Assembly (NCBI GenBank): GCA_910585415.1
Contig: CAJUDT010000051.1
Location: 1-18,137 of the forward strand
DNA length: 18,137 nucleotides
Direction of reading: 5' to 3'
Source of the DNA: an uncultured Flavonifractor sp.
GTDB taxonomy: Bacteria; Bacillota; Clostridia; Oscillospirales; Oscillospiraceae
In this document: one piece after another, positions 6,712 through 13,691 of the stretch
How positions within the stretch are numbered: position 1 is the stretch's first letter
How the letters are laid out: every line of letters starts with the position of its first letter
Notes under the pieces: generated by a model
Told to the model about the DNA's origin: nothing
The model's input: only the letters and a program-made list of their open reading frames with translations
Database searches by the model: none
Position numbers and translations under genes: made by a program

Positions 6712-6753
6712 ATATGCTGTGATTATCAGGAAGCAAGGAGAATCACAGCATAT
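6712..6753 (+). promoter_or_regulatory. 13-bp perfect inverted repeat enclosing the RHH gene's ribosome site
   Basis: ATATGCTGTGATT (6712-6724) and AATCACAGCATAT (6741-6753) are perfect reverse complements. The 16-nt centre contains the AAGGAG (6735-6740) of the next gene, and the right arm includes the first two bases of its ATG. As DNA this is a plausible operator for the ribbon-helix-helix protein it precedes. As RNA it would place the start codon in a stem and the ribosome site in a loop. Upstream, TGCCGTAA occurs twice (6667-6674, 6678-6685), 11 bp apart. Confidence 0.75.
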
Positions 6754-6931
6754 GAACAAGCAAAACCATCTCAGCATCCGCACAGATCAGGAGCTTCACG
6801 ACAAGTTCAAGTTTGTCGCGGCCTATGAAGGCCGCTCCATGAGCGGGCAAATCCTCTATCTGATTCAGACCTGTATCCGCCAATTTGAAAAGGAGCACGG
6901 CCCGATTTCTCTGGAGGATACCAAGCTGTGA
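6752..6931 (+). CDS. Small Arc-type ribbon-helix-helix DNA-binding protein
   Basis: A 59-residue protein. The order is a short beta segment (HLSIRTDQEL, about 6-15), helix DKFKFVAAYEGR, a turn with SMSGQ, then helix ILYLIQTCIRQFEKEHG, matching the Arc/MetJ-type fold in which paired strands contact DNA. It has AAGGAG 11 nt before ATG. The start codon lies within a perfect inverted repeat, which suggests autoregulation. It ends in GTGA shared with the next gene, so the pair are translationally coupled. RHH proteins are often antitoxins, but the partner here is a ComF-type protein rather than a recognisable toxin. The fold is fairly secure; the target is unknown. Confidence 0.8.
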   Translation: MNKQNHLSIRTDQELHDKFKFVAAYEGRSMSGQILYLIQTCIRQFEKEHGPISLEDTKL

Positions 6932-7584
6932 ACCCAGCGGTAGACGCCCTGCTGGACCTGCTCTTTCCGCCCAAGTGCGTCTTTTGCCGCAGGCTTCTGC
7001 ACACCGGCGAGCGGGACCTGTGCGCGGCCTGCCAACAGGCCCTGCCCTGGCTGACCGGGGCGGAGGCGGAGCAGGTTGGGGAGGGATTTTCCCTGTGTGT
7101 CTCCCCTCTTCGGTATCAGGATACCGTCCGGGACGCCCTGCGCCGGTACAAATTCCAGGGCTTTCGGTGGTATCACCGGGTGTTTGGCAAGCTCCTGGCC
7201 CAGTGCATCCGGGACCACCTGGAGGGGAAATACGACGTGATTACCTGGGCCCCGCTCTCCGCCAAACGGAAGCGGGAGCGGGGGTACGACCAGGCGTACC
7301 TGCTGGCGGACTCCGCCGCCCGGGCCCTGGGGACCCGCCCACAGCCCCTGCTGCGGAAGGTCCGGCACACCGCCGCGCAGTCCGGCCTGGAGGAGGACGC
7401 CCAGCGCCGGAGCAACGTACAGGGGGTTTACACGGTACCGGAGCCCTCCGCCGCGGCTGGAAAACGTATTTTGGTGATAGACGATATCGTGACCACCGGT
7501 TCCACCCTGGCCTCCTGCGCACAGGCGCTGCGGGAGGCCGGGGCGGTTGACGTGCTCTGCGCGGCGGCGGCACGGGCCCGGTGA
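6928..7584 (+). CDS. ComF family phosphoribosyltransferase-like protein
   Basis: 218 residues, with a zinc-ribbon-like start (C17xxC20 ... C32xxC35 in PPKCVFCRRLL and DLCAACQQ), the family motif RKRERGYDQAYLLA (114-127), and a type I PRTase PRPP loop RILVIDDIVTTGSTL (about 180-194). ComF proteins are linked to DNA uptake in Bacillus and Haemophilus; in many Firmicutes a homologue exists without obvious competence and its biochemical role is unsettled. It uses a GTG start at 6928 with GGAGG 10 nt upstream and overlaps the preceding RHH gene by 4 nt. A terminator hairpin overlaps its stop. No other competence gene is visible. Confidence 0.88.
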   Translation: MNPAVDALLDLLFPPKCVFCRRLLHTGERDLCAACQQALPWLTGAEAEQVGEGFSLCVSPLRYQDTVRDALRRYKFQGFRWYHRVFGKLLAQCIRDHLEGKYDVITWAPLSAKRKRERGYDQAYLLADSAARALGTRPQPLLRKVRHTAAQSGLEEDAQRRSNVQGVYTVPEPSAAAGKRILVIDDIVTTGSTLASCAQALREAGAVDVLCAAAARAR

Positions 7585-7625
7585 AGGGCCGGTTGTCATA
7601 AAACCGTCAAAACCGGGTCCTTTTT
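7584..7625 (+). terminator. Terminator after the ComF-family gene
   Basis: AAGG-CCGGTT (7584-7594) pairs with AACCGG-CCTT (7611-7622) across a small internal loop, followed by further T residues to 7625. It lies directly after the stop codon and ahead of the mreB promoter. The loop is long (16 nt), so strength is uncertain. Confidence 0.6.
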
Positions 7626-7676
7626 CATGGACTTTGCGGGCAAAATGGGAAATTTCAGATTTTCCGCAAAATATCG

Positions 7677-7733
7677 TTGAAAAAATCCGCCGCCCTCTGT
7701 ATAATATAGAGGATAACCCGGCACTGGGCCGGG
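7677..7733 (+). promoter_or_regulatory. mreB promoter and 5' UTR hairpin
   Basis: -35 TTGAAA (7677-7682), 17-bp spacer, -10 TATAAT (7700-7705). Transcription would begin near 7712. A GC hairpin, CCCGGC (7717-7722) with GCCGGG (7728-7733), sits at the extreme 5' end of the transcript, where it could protect the mRNA. The UTR is about 64 nt. Confidence 0.8.
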
Positions 7734-7775
7734 CAAACTATAAGAAATCGCCTGAAACGGCTTTGAGGTGTGCAT

Positions 7776-8798
7776 ATGTTCACAAAAGATATCGGCATTG
7801 ACCTGGGTACCGCTTCCATTCTGGTTTACGTAAAGGGCAAAGGCGTGGTTCTGCGGGAGCCCTCGGTGGTGGCTATTGATAAAAACTCCGGCAAGCTCCT
7901 GAAGGTGGGCACCGAGGCCCAACAGATGCTGGGCAGAACCCCCGGCAACATTGTGGCCATCCGGCCCCTGCGGGAGGGAGTAATTTCCGACTACGACATG
8001 ACCGAGCGGATGCTCAAGGAGTTCATCCGCAAGGTGACCTCCTTCCGGCTCTTCAAGCCCCGGATTGTTATCTGTGTGCCCTCCGGCATTACCGAGGTGG
8101 AGGAGCGCGCCGTCATTGACGCGGGCATTCAGGCGGGCGCACGGCGGGTTTACCTCATCGAGGAGCCGGTGGCCGCCGCCATCGGCGCGGGCATTGACAT
8201 CGCCAAGCCCGACGGGCACATGATTGTTGACATCGGCGGCGGCACCACCGATATCGCCGTGATTTCCCTGTCCGGCATTGTGGAGTCCACCTCCATCAAA
8301 ATTGCCGGCGACCAGTTCGACGAGGCCATCGTGAAGTACATACGGCGCAAGCATAATGTACTCATCGGTGAGCGTACCGCCGAGGAACTCAAGATGCAGA
8401 TTGGCTGCGTGTTCCCCCGGCCGGAGGAGCAGATGCTGGAGATTAAGGGGCGCTGTCTCATGACGGGCCTGCCCCGCGTGTTCTCCGTGTCCTCCAGTGA
8501 GATGATTGAGGCCTTTGAGGAGGTCTCCACCCGCATTCTGGAGGCCATTCACGGCGTTCTGGAGCGCACTCCCCCGGAGCTGGTGGCGGATATCTCCACC
8601 AACGGTATCTGCATGACCGGCGGCGGAAGCCTGGTCTGGGGCTTTGATAAGCTCATTGAATCCCACACGGGCATTGAGACCCATGTAGCCGACGACGCCA
8701 TCTCCTGCGTGGCCTACGGCACCGGCAAGAGCCTGGAGAACGTGGGGGATATGCAGGACGGCACCATCAACCTCTCCCGCCGCAAGCAGATGAATTGA
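7776..8798 (+). CDS. mreB: Rod-shape-determining actin homologue MreB/Mbl
   Basis: A bacterial actin forming membrane-associated filaments that guide lateral peptidoglycan synthesis. The 340-residue length fits the family. Phosphate-binding loops DIGIDLGTAS (about 5-14) and VDIGGGTTDIAVIS, the adenosine motif MTGGGSLVWGFDKLI, and the stretch GRTPGNIVAIRPLREGVISDY are all present. The last stretch and the lack of mreC/mreD downstream fit a solitary Mbl/MreBH-type paralogue at least as well as the mreBCD protein. The ATG at 7776 has GAGGTG 5 nt upstream; a GTG two codons earlier overlaps that site. It is monocistronic, with its own promoter and a strong terminator. Confidence 0.95.
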   Translation: MFTKDIGIDLGTASILVYVKGKGVVLREPSVVAIDKNSGKLLKVGTEAQQMLGRTPGNIVAIRPLREGVISDYDMTERMLKEFIRKVTSFRLFKPRIVICVPSGITEVEERAVIDAGIQAGARRVYLIEEPVAAAIGAGIDIAKPDGHMIVDIGGGTTDIAVISLSGIVESTSIKIAGDQFDEAIVKYIRRKHNVLIGERTAEELKMQIGCVFPRPEEQMLEIKGRCLMTGLPRVFSVSSSEMIEAFEEVSTRILEAIHGVLERTPPELVADISTNGICMTGGGSLVWGFDKLIESHTGIETHVADDAISCVAYGTGKSLENVGDMQDGTINLSRRKQMN

Positions 8799-8803
8799 TT
8801 ACG

Positions 8804-8850
8804 CGCAAACAAACCGCCCGCCTCACAGAAGAGGCGGGCGGTTTTTGCGC
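8804..8850. terminator. Bidirectional terminator between mreB and murC
   Basis: AAACCGCCCGCCTC (8811-8824) and GAGGCGGGCGGTTT (8831-8844) form a 14-bp stem with a 6-nt loop, flanked by A-rich and T-rich runs and an outer GCGCAAA/TTTGCGC pair. It serves mreB on the plus strand and convergent murC on the minus strand. Confidence 0.93.
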
Positions 8851-8857
8851 GGTGGGG

Positions 8858-10225
8858 TCAGTGGGAGGTCAAGGCCTCGCCTACCGTGTAGATGTCTCCG
8901 GCGCCCACAGTGAGAATCAAATCCCCCGGCTGGGCCAGGGTCCGCAGGTGCTCCGTCAGGGCCTCCAGGGTGGGGAAATACTGACTGCCGGGGACGTGCT
9001 CCGCCAGGGTGCGGGAGGTGATGCCATGCTCGTTGCTCTCCCGCGCGGCGAAGATTTCCGCCAGCAGGGTTACATCGGGCAGGCGGAGGACCTCTGCAAA
9101 GCCGTCAAACAGGGCCTCCGTGCGGGAGTAGGTGTGGGGCTGGAAAGCACAGATTACCCTCCGGTACCCCAGCTCCTTGGACATGGTGAGCAGGGCCCGC
9201 AGCTCGTCGGGGTGGTGGGCGTAATCGTCGTACACATCGGCCCCGTTGCAGGCGCCCTTTTTCTCAAAGCGCCGCCCCGCGCCGGTAAAGGCCCCCAAAC
9301 CTTCCTCCACCGCCCTGCCGGGGAGGTTGAGCACATAGGCCGCCGCCGCCGCCGCCAGAGCGTTGGAGATGTTGTGCCGCCCGTGGACCTGGAGCTTGAC
9401 GTGGGCGTAAAGGGCGTCGTGGACGCAGATATCAAAGACCGGGCATCCATCCTCCTGGTGGAGGTTTCGGGCGGTACATGCCGCCCCTTCCTCCAGGCCG
9501 AAGGTGAAGGGGTCCAGGCCCTGGGCCACCGACCGGGCCCCGGCATTGTCGGCGTTGACAATGACCCGGCCCCCGGCGGGCACCAGCTCCGCAAAGCGGC
9601 GGAAGGAGGCCTTGATATCGTCCAAATCCTGGAAGAAATCCAGGTGATCTTCCTCCACATTGAGGATGACCGCCACCGTGGGGGCGAAGGACAGGAAGGA
9701 GTTGCAGTATTCGCAGGATTCCGCAATAATGGTGTCCCCCTTGCCCACCCGGTGGCCCGCCCCCAGCAGAGGGAGGGTGCCGCCGATCATCACCGTGGGG
9801 TCCACCCCCGCGGCCATGCCGATATGGGTACACATGGAGGTGGTCGTGGTCTTGCCATGGGTGCCCGCGATACACAGGGCGTTCTTGTAGCCCCGCATCA
9901 GAGCCCCCCAGGCCTGGGCCCGCTCGAATACGGGGATGCCCTGGGCATGGGCGCGGGCAATTTCCGGGTTGTCATCGTGGACGGCGGCGGTGCGGATAAC
10001 CAGTTCCGCCCCCTGGACGTTTTCTCCCCGGTGGCCGATGGCCACCGGAATGCCCAGGGAGCGCAGGTGCGCCACGGCGGCGCTCTCGTTCATGTCCGAG
10101 CCGGTGATTTCCATGCCCATGCCGTGGAGGACCTCCGCCAGGGGGGACATGGATACCCCCCCGACGCCCACCAGATGGGCCCGGCGGCCGGGGGTGATGT
10201 AGTCGCGGATGTTGACAGTCTCCAT
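8858..10225 (-). CDS. murC: UDP-N-acetylmuramate--L-alanine ligase
   Basis: Adds L-Ala to UDP-MurNAc, the first amino acid step of the peptidoglycan stem peptide, in the cytosol. The 455-residue product has the three Mur ligase domains: an N-terminal nucleotide-binding segment with LVGVGGVSMSPLAEVL, the ATP P-loop AGTHGKTTTTS (120-130) with EEDHLDFFQDLDDI further on, and a C-terminal domain with YDDYAHHPDELRALL and FQPHTYSRTEALFDGFAEVL. The HHPDE motif is characteristic of MurC/Mpl. The ATG at 10225 has AAAGAGGT 9 nt upstream and the usual N-terminus; a longer in-frame extension overlaps the upstream gene and is rejected. It lies 19 nt after the flavoprotein gene, is probably cotranscribed, and stands apart from any division/cell-wall cluster. 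Confidence 0.96.
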   Translation of the reverse strand: METVNIRDYITPGRRAHLVGVGGVSMSPLAEVLHGMGMEITGSDMNESAAVAHLRSLGIPVAIGHRGENVQGAELVIRTAAVHDDNPEIARAHAQGIPVFERAQAWGALMRGYKNALCIAGTHGKTTTTSMCTHIGMAAGVDPTVMIGGTLPLLGAGHRVGKGDTIIAESCEYCNSFLSFAPTVAVILNVEEDHLDFFQDLDDIKASFRRFAELVPAGGRVIVNADNAGARSVAQGLDPFTFGLEEGAACTARNLHQEDGCPVFDICVHDALYAHVKLQVHGRHNISNALAAAAAAYVLNLPGRAVEEGLGAFTGAGRRFEKKGACNGADVYDDYAHHPDELRALLTMSKELGYRRVICAFQPHTYSRTEALFDGFAEVLRLPDVTLLAEIFAARESNEHGITSRTLAEHVPGSQYFPTLEALTEHLRTLAQPGDLILTVGAGDIYTVGEALTSH

Positions 10226-10244
10226 AGGGGAGATACCTCTTTTC

Positions 10245-10742
10245 CTAATCTTGCTTCCGCTGGCGGACCAGCTCAATGGCCTCCTTGCCGGTCAGGTGCT
10301 CCACGGTCATTTCCAGGATACACAGCGCGGCGAGCTCCCGGTCAATCATGGCGTCCCGCCGCTCCGGGGGCTCCAAGGGGGCGTAGCGGTCGGAGAGGAC
10401 CTGAATGGCCCGCCGGATTTCCCCCGCGTCCTCCAGGACCCGGAGGGTGCCAAAGGCAATCACACTGCGGAAATAGCTGGTGTACTCCGCCGGGACAATC
10501 TGGTCCTGACCAATCACGCAGAAGGAGCCCTTGGGATTGCGGACAATGGCGTCCAGCTTGTGGCCCGCCTTGGCGCAGTGGAAATAGAGCCTGCCCTCAT
10601 GATATACGTAGCTCAGGGGCACCGCGTAGGGGTAGCCGCCGTCCCCGCTCACCGCCAGGACCCCGGAGGTCCCGGCCTTCAACAGGGCCTCGGCGTCCGC
10701 CGGGGGGAGAAGCTGCTTGCTGCGGCGCATTTCTCGAAACAT
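10245..10742 (-). CDS. Pyridoxamine 5'-phosphate oxidase family flavoprotein (NimA-like)
   Basis: 165 residues of the FMN-binding split-barrel fold. It begins MFREMRRSKQLL, the usual start of the NimA-like clostridial subgroup, followed by GTSGVLAVSGDGGYPYAVPLS, YFHCAKAGHKLDAI (53-66) and a conserved HLTGKEAIELV near the end. Family members bind FMN, F420 or haem; some Nim proteins confer 5-nitroimidazole resistance by reduction, but most are uncharacterised and resistance should not be assumed. The ATG at 10742 has AGGAG 8 nt upstream; an earlier in-frame GTG overlaps that site. It is first in a two-gene unit with murC, with no evident functional link. Confidence 0.9.
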   Translation of the reverse strand: MFREMRRSKQLLPPADAEALLKAGTSGVLAVSGDGGYPYAVPLSYVYHEGRLYFHCAKAGHKLDAIVRNPKGSFCVIGQDQIVPAEYTSYFRSVIAFGTLRVLEDAGEIRRAIQVLSDRYAPLEPPERRDAMIDRELAALCILEMTVEHLTGKEAIELVRQRKQD

Positions 10743-10767
10743 AACGCTCACTCCTTTCTCTTTGTCT

Positions 10768-10795
10768 ATTATATCTCATTATAGTCGAAAGGCAA
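10768..10795 (-). promoter_or_regulatory. Promoter of the flavoprotein-murC unit
   Basis: Minus-strand -35 TTGCCT (10790-10795), 16-bp spacer, -10 TATAAT (10768-10773). A second TATAAT at 10778-10783 has no good partner -35. The transcript would start about 20 nt before the gene. Confidence 0.65.
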
Positions 10796-10825
10796 GGGGG
10801 GCATACCAAAAAACAGGGACAGCCA

Positions 10826-10872
10826 GGAAAAGGGCCCCGAAAGCGGAACGGGAAACCGCTTTCGGGGCCCTT
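10826..10872 (-). terminator. Terminator of the GntR-ABC operon
   Basis: AAGGGCCCCGAAAGCGG and its reverse complement form a 17-bp perfect stem (10830-10846 with 10856-10872) around a 9-nt loop, followed on the minus strand by TTTTCC. It ends the operon 25 nt after the last gene. Confidence 0.9.
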
Positions 10873-10897
10873 GCGGGATGGGACGTGGAGGGGCGGT

Positions 10898-12439
10898 TCA
10901 GCTCTGCCAGGAAACTTTCCAAGGGGAACCGTCCTCGGCTGGCCCACAGTAAGGGGCGGTGGGCAGATAGCTGTCATCAAGGCTGTGGTGGTAGGTGGCC
11001 AGAAAGTCCAGCTCCGGGCCGCTCCAGACGGCTGCAAATGGCGTAAAGCCGTTTCCGGCAATGGCCAGCCGGGTGCCGTCAAAGGCGATGTCCGCCTTTT
11101 CGTAGTTCAGCTCATCCCGCTCCAAAAGGCTGGTGTCCGCTATAAAACGCACCTGCCAGGAGCCGTCGTCCTCCCGAACCAACAGGGCCAGGCAGGCACA
11201 CAGCTCATCCATCCCTACCGGGGATGAGGGGAGGGGCTCCTGATAGGACTCCCACACCACCTGGCCGTTTTCCAAAACGGTAGATCTGCTGACGTAGTGG
11301 AGGTAGCTGTAGCTGGTGGAAATGACCACGAAATCCTCGCCCTGGAACAGGTTGTAAAGGTGAAGCTGCTTGTAATCGACCGGGTCACCTTCATAGTTCG
11401 GGAACGCAACCACCTGATTCTCCGGGAATGTGAACAGGTTTATGGTCTGCCGGGGGGCAAAGGTTTTGCCGTCCAGCACAGTTAGATGAAGGGTCTGGTC
11501 CTCCCCGCAGGTCAACAGGAAGAGGTCCCGTTTGTCCTCACTGGCCCAGAAGCGGAAGATGCGCTCTCCCTCCGGCACACTGTAGACTGTGGTGAGTTTG
11601 GGAGGCTGTAGGTTCTGGTTTTCATCCTTGACGCAGGTGAGGCGGTAAATTCCCCAGCCGCCGGGGATGAGGCTGTCATCCAGGGGGAGGCCGCAGTTCT
11701 CCAGACTGACGGCAAAAAGAAGGTCCTCCCGGTTTTCCTCATCCAAAATGACCGTATGGGCGTCCAGTTCCATTGTTCCCTGCATAAGGCTGGCACCTAC
11801 GGAGTACCAAGTGCCGTGTCCCACAGAAAAGCGCAGAATTAGTTCTTCTGGAACTGGAATGCGAAAATAATCCTCCAGTACGAAAACGTGCTCATCCACC
11901 AAAAAGGGAATGTGCCATGTGCGGAAGGTCAGAGGGAGATAGTCATATTTGTCCTCCAGCCGGATTTCCTCTACATAGCCTTCCTCCTGAAGTTCTTCAT
12001 CGCTCCGCTGCGCTCTGGCCCGCTCTACGACCTCTTGATATAGAGGGAGTACACAAGGCTCTCGGCCGGAAATTGAGTACAGCTCTCCCATGCCATCCAC
12101 GGAAAAATAGAAGGTAGTACCTTCTTCAAAGAAATCAATTTCCAACCCATCCTCAAACGAGAATATGCGGTACCCAGTTTCAGAGGTGGTATAGGAAAAC
12201 TCCGTCTCCTGTTCCTCCAGACGCCCCACAGGGAAGCGGGTGAGCCAGTGCATCTGGTATTCGCACTGGTATTCGGCGGACATCTCCAGTCCTTGGACGG
12301 CGGCGGGGTCCCCGGCCAGAACGGTTTCTTCGATATGCACATCCCCGCCGGTGGGGCCGATAGCCCCGCTGGCCCCCGCCAGCAGGAGGCAGGACAGCAG
12401 CGCCAGCACGCTCAAAACAGTCAAAGCACCTTTTCCCAC
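10898..12439 (-). CDS. Exported protein of unknown function in the GntR-ABC operon
   Basis: 513 residues. Residues 1-26 look like a signal peptide: GKGA, then a long hydrophobic core (LTVLSVLALLSCLLLA), then GASGA as a likely signal peptidase I site; the Cys does not sit in a convincing lipobox. The rest is acidic and aromatic with repeated short beta-type stretches (for example RIFRFWASEDKRDLFLLTC and FVVISTSYSYLHYV), suggesting a beta-propeller-like extracytoplasmic domain, but I recognise no family. The GTG start at 12439 has AGGAGG 8 nt upstream; an overlapping ATG in another frame is too close to it. It begins 3 nt after the ATPase stop and is the last gene of the operon, so it probably works outside the membrane with the transporter. 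The ORF is firm; the function is unknown. Confidence 0.85.
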   Translation of the reverse strand: MGKGALTVLSVLALLSCLLLAGASGAIGPTGGDVHIEETVLAGDPAAVQGLEMSAEYQCEYQMHWLTRFPVGRLEEQETEFSYTTSETGYRIFSFEDGLEIDFFEEGTTFYFSVDGMGELYSISGREPCVLPLYQEVVERARAQRSDEELQEEGYVEEIRLEDKYDYLPLTFRTWHIPFLVDEHVFVLEDYFRIPVPEELILRFSVGHGTWYSVGASLMQGTMELDAHTVILDEENREDLLFAVSLENCGLPLDDSLIPGGWGIYRLTCVKDENQNLQPPKLTTVYSVPEGERIFRFWASEDKRDLFLLTCGEDQTLHLTVLDGKTFAPRQTINLFTFPENQVVAFPNYEGDPVDYKQLHLYNLFQGEDFVVISTSYSYLHYVSRSTVLENGQVVWESYQEPLPSSPVGMDELCACLALLVREDDGSWQVRFIADTSLLERDELNYEKADIAFDGTRLAIAGNGFTPFAAVWSGPELDFLATYHHSLDDSYLPTAPYCGPAEDGSPWKVSWQS

Positions 12440-12442
12440 AGG

Positions 12443-13180
12443 TCATTCCTCCTTATCCGTCAAATCGGACAGGGCCTGGACCACCCGGTCCGGCTGGTAC
12501 TGACAGGTTTCCTTTACGAAGTCCATGACGCTCTTGCCCGCTTCCTCCAGGGCCAGGGTGGTGCTGTCTCCCGCCAGCTTCCCCTTATGGAGCAGGACCG
12601 CCCGGCTGATGAAGTGCTGAACTTCCTCAATCAGGTGGGTGGAGAGGAGAATAGTTTCCTCCGGCTCCAGAATGCCCAGCAGGACTTTATAAAAATCCTC
12701 CCGGTTGAACAGGTCATTGCCCGCAAAGGGCTCATCCATAAGGATATAGTCCGCCCCCTGGCTCAGAGCGAGAATGACCTCGAATTGGTTCTTCTGCCCG
12801 GTGGAGAATCCCCGTACAGCCCGGTTCATGGGGAGCTGGAAGAAGTCCATCAGCCCCTGAAAGCGCTTTTCCCGAAAGGCGCCGAAGTGCTCCCGGTAGA
12901 ACTCCCGGTGGTCCGCCGGAGTCAGGGCGGGGAAAAAGGAGTGCTCGCAGGTGGCAAAGGAAAATTTGCCGATGTTTTTGCGGGTGACGGGTTCCCCGTC
13001 CAGGGTGATGTCCCCGCTGTACTTCAAAAAGCCCAGAACGCACTTCATCAAGGTGGTCTTGCCCGCCCCGTTCTCTCCGAACAGGCCCACAATCTCCCCA
13101 CGGGGCAGGGTGAGGCTTACATCCTCCAGGGCCTTGGTGCCGCTGAGGTAGCGCTTGCTCAGTTGTTTTAGTTCCAGCAT
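12443..13180 (-). CDS. ABC transporter ATP-binding protein
   Basis: 245 residues powering the two adjacent membrane proteins. It has Walker A GENGAGKT (35-42), a short Q-loop region reading ATCEHSFFP with Glu where Gln is usual, signature FSTGQKNQ (125-132, a variant of LSGGQ), Walker B YILMDEP (145-151) and the H-loop His182 in LLSTHLIEE. The type resembles YtrB/CcmA-like ATPases of ABC-2 exporters. The ATG at 13180 has GGAGG 8 nt upstream; the in-frame extension to 13210 overlaps the preceding gene. It lies 4 nt after the small permease gene. The substrate is unknown; YtrA-linked transporters of this layout respond to cell-wall antibiotics in Bacillus. Confidence 0.93.
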   Translation of the reverse strand: MLELKQLSKRYLSGTKALEDVSLTLPRGEIVGLFGENGAGKTTLMKCVLGFLKYSGDITLDGEPVTRKNIGKFSFATCEHSFFPALTPADHREFYREHFGAFREKRFQGLMDFFQLPMNRAVRGFSTGQKNQFEVILALSQGADYILMDEPFAGNDLFNREDFYKVLLGILEPEETILLSTHLIEEVQHFISRAVLLHKGKLAGDSTTLALEEAGKSVMDFVKETCQYQPDRVVQALSDLTDKEE

Positions 13181-13184
13181 ATGG

Positions 13185-13691
13185 TCAGCCTCCAATCCAG
13201 GCCCAGACATTCGGGGGCAGACAGCCCGCCGGGGTCCGGAACCAATAGTAGATGAAACAAGTCACGCCGGTCAGCAGGTAGATGATGAAAGAGCCCGCCA
13301 GACAGAGGGCAGGTTCGCCCAGGCACCGCCGGGCCAGCTCCCACCGCTGGGGAAGGCGGCGCATGAGATAGATGCTCCGGCTCCCCTGAAAGTGCCCAAA
13401 GTAATTCTGCACCGCCGCCCCCAGCATCACCAGCCAAACGGTGGAAAAGCACACCAGTCCCCGCAGGTAGAGGGGAAGAAAGGGGGGCACCGTTCGCCCT
13501 GGTACCGGGACCTTAAGGGGCGCGTACTGGAACAGCGCGTTTCGGGCGGGCGCATAACCTGTGCCAAAGGCAACCCAGAAGCCGACGAACATTGTCAGGG
13601 CCAGGAACGACCAGCCGATGATGGCATTGGTCCTGTCCCACTTGCTCCACACCGGACGCAGAGCGGACATCTTTTTCTCAAAGCTCGTCAT
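13185..13691 (-). CDS. Small membrane protein of the GntR-ABC operon (probable permease subunit)
   Basis: 168 residues with about three membrane segments: AIIGWSFLALTMFVGFWVAF (about 23-42), LVCFSTVWLVMLGAAV and LAGSFIIYLLTGVTCFIYYW. Between them lies a positively charged segment, SIYLMRRLPQRWELARRC, likely cytoplasmic and possibly the ATPase contact. It overlaps the previous gene by 14 nt and its ATG has AGGGGGT about 7 nt upstream. There is no recognisable family beyond an ABC-2-like membrane partner. Its size is small for a full permease, so it probably pairs with the larger one. Confidence 0.8.
   Translation of the reverse strand: MTSFEKKMSALRPVWSKWDRTNAIIGWSFLALTMFVGFWVAFGTGYAPARNALFQYAPLKVPVPGRTVPPFLPLYLRGLVCFSTVWLVMLGAAVQNYFGHFQGSRSIYLMRRLPQRWELARRCLGEPALCLAGSFIIYLLTGVTCFIYYWFRTPAGCLPPNVWAWIGG

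Noticed and set aside
10245..10742. Nitroimidazole resistance gene
   Set aside because: The NimA-like fold is shared by many flavoproteins with no resistance role; the sequence alone does not support a resistance call.
8795..10744. 649-codon plus-strand open frame
   Set aside because: Antisense to murC and the flavoprotein gene, starts inside the mreB stop region without a ribosome site, and crosses a strong terminator.
12180..12446. Alternative ATG start overlapping the ATPase stop
   Set aside because: It lies one base from the Shine-Dalgarno and reads out of frame with the signal peptide; the GTG at 12439 has proper spacing.
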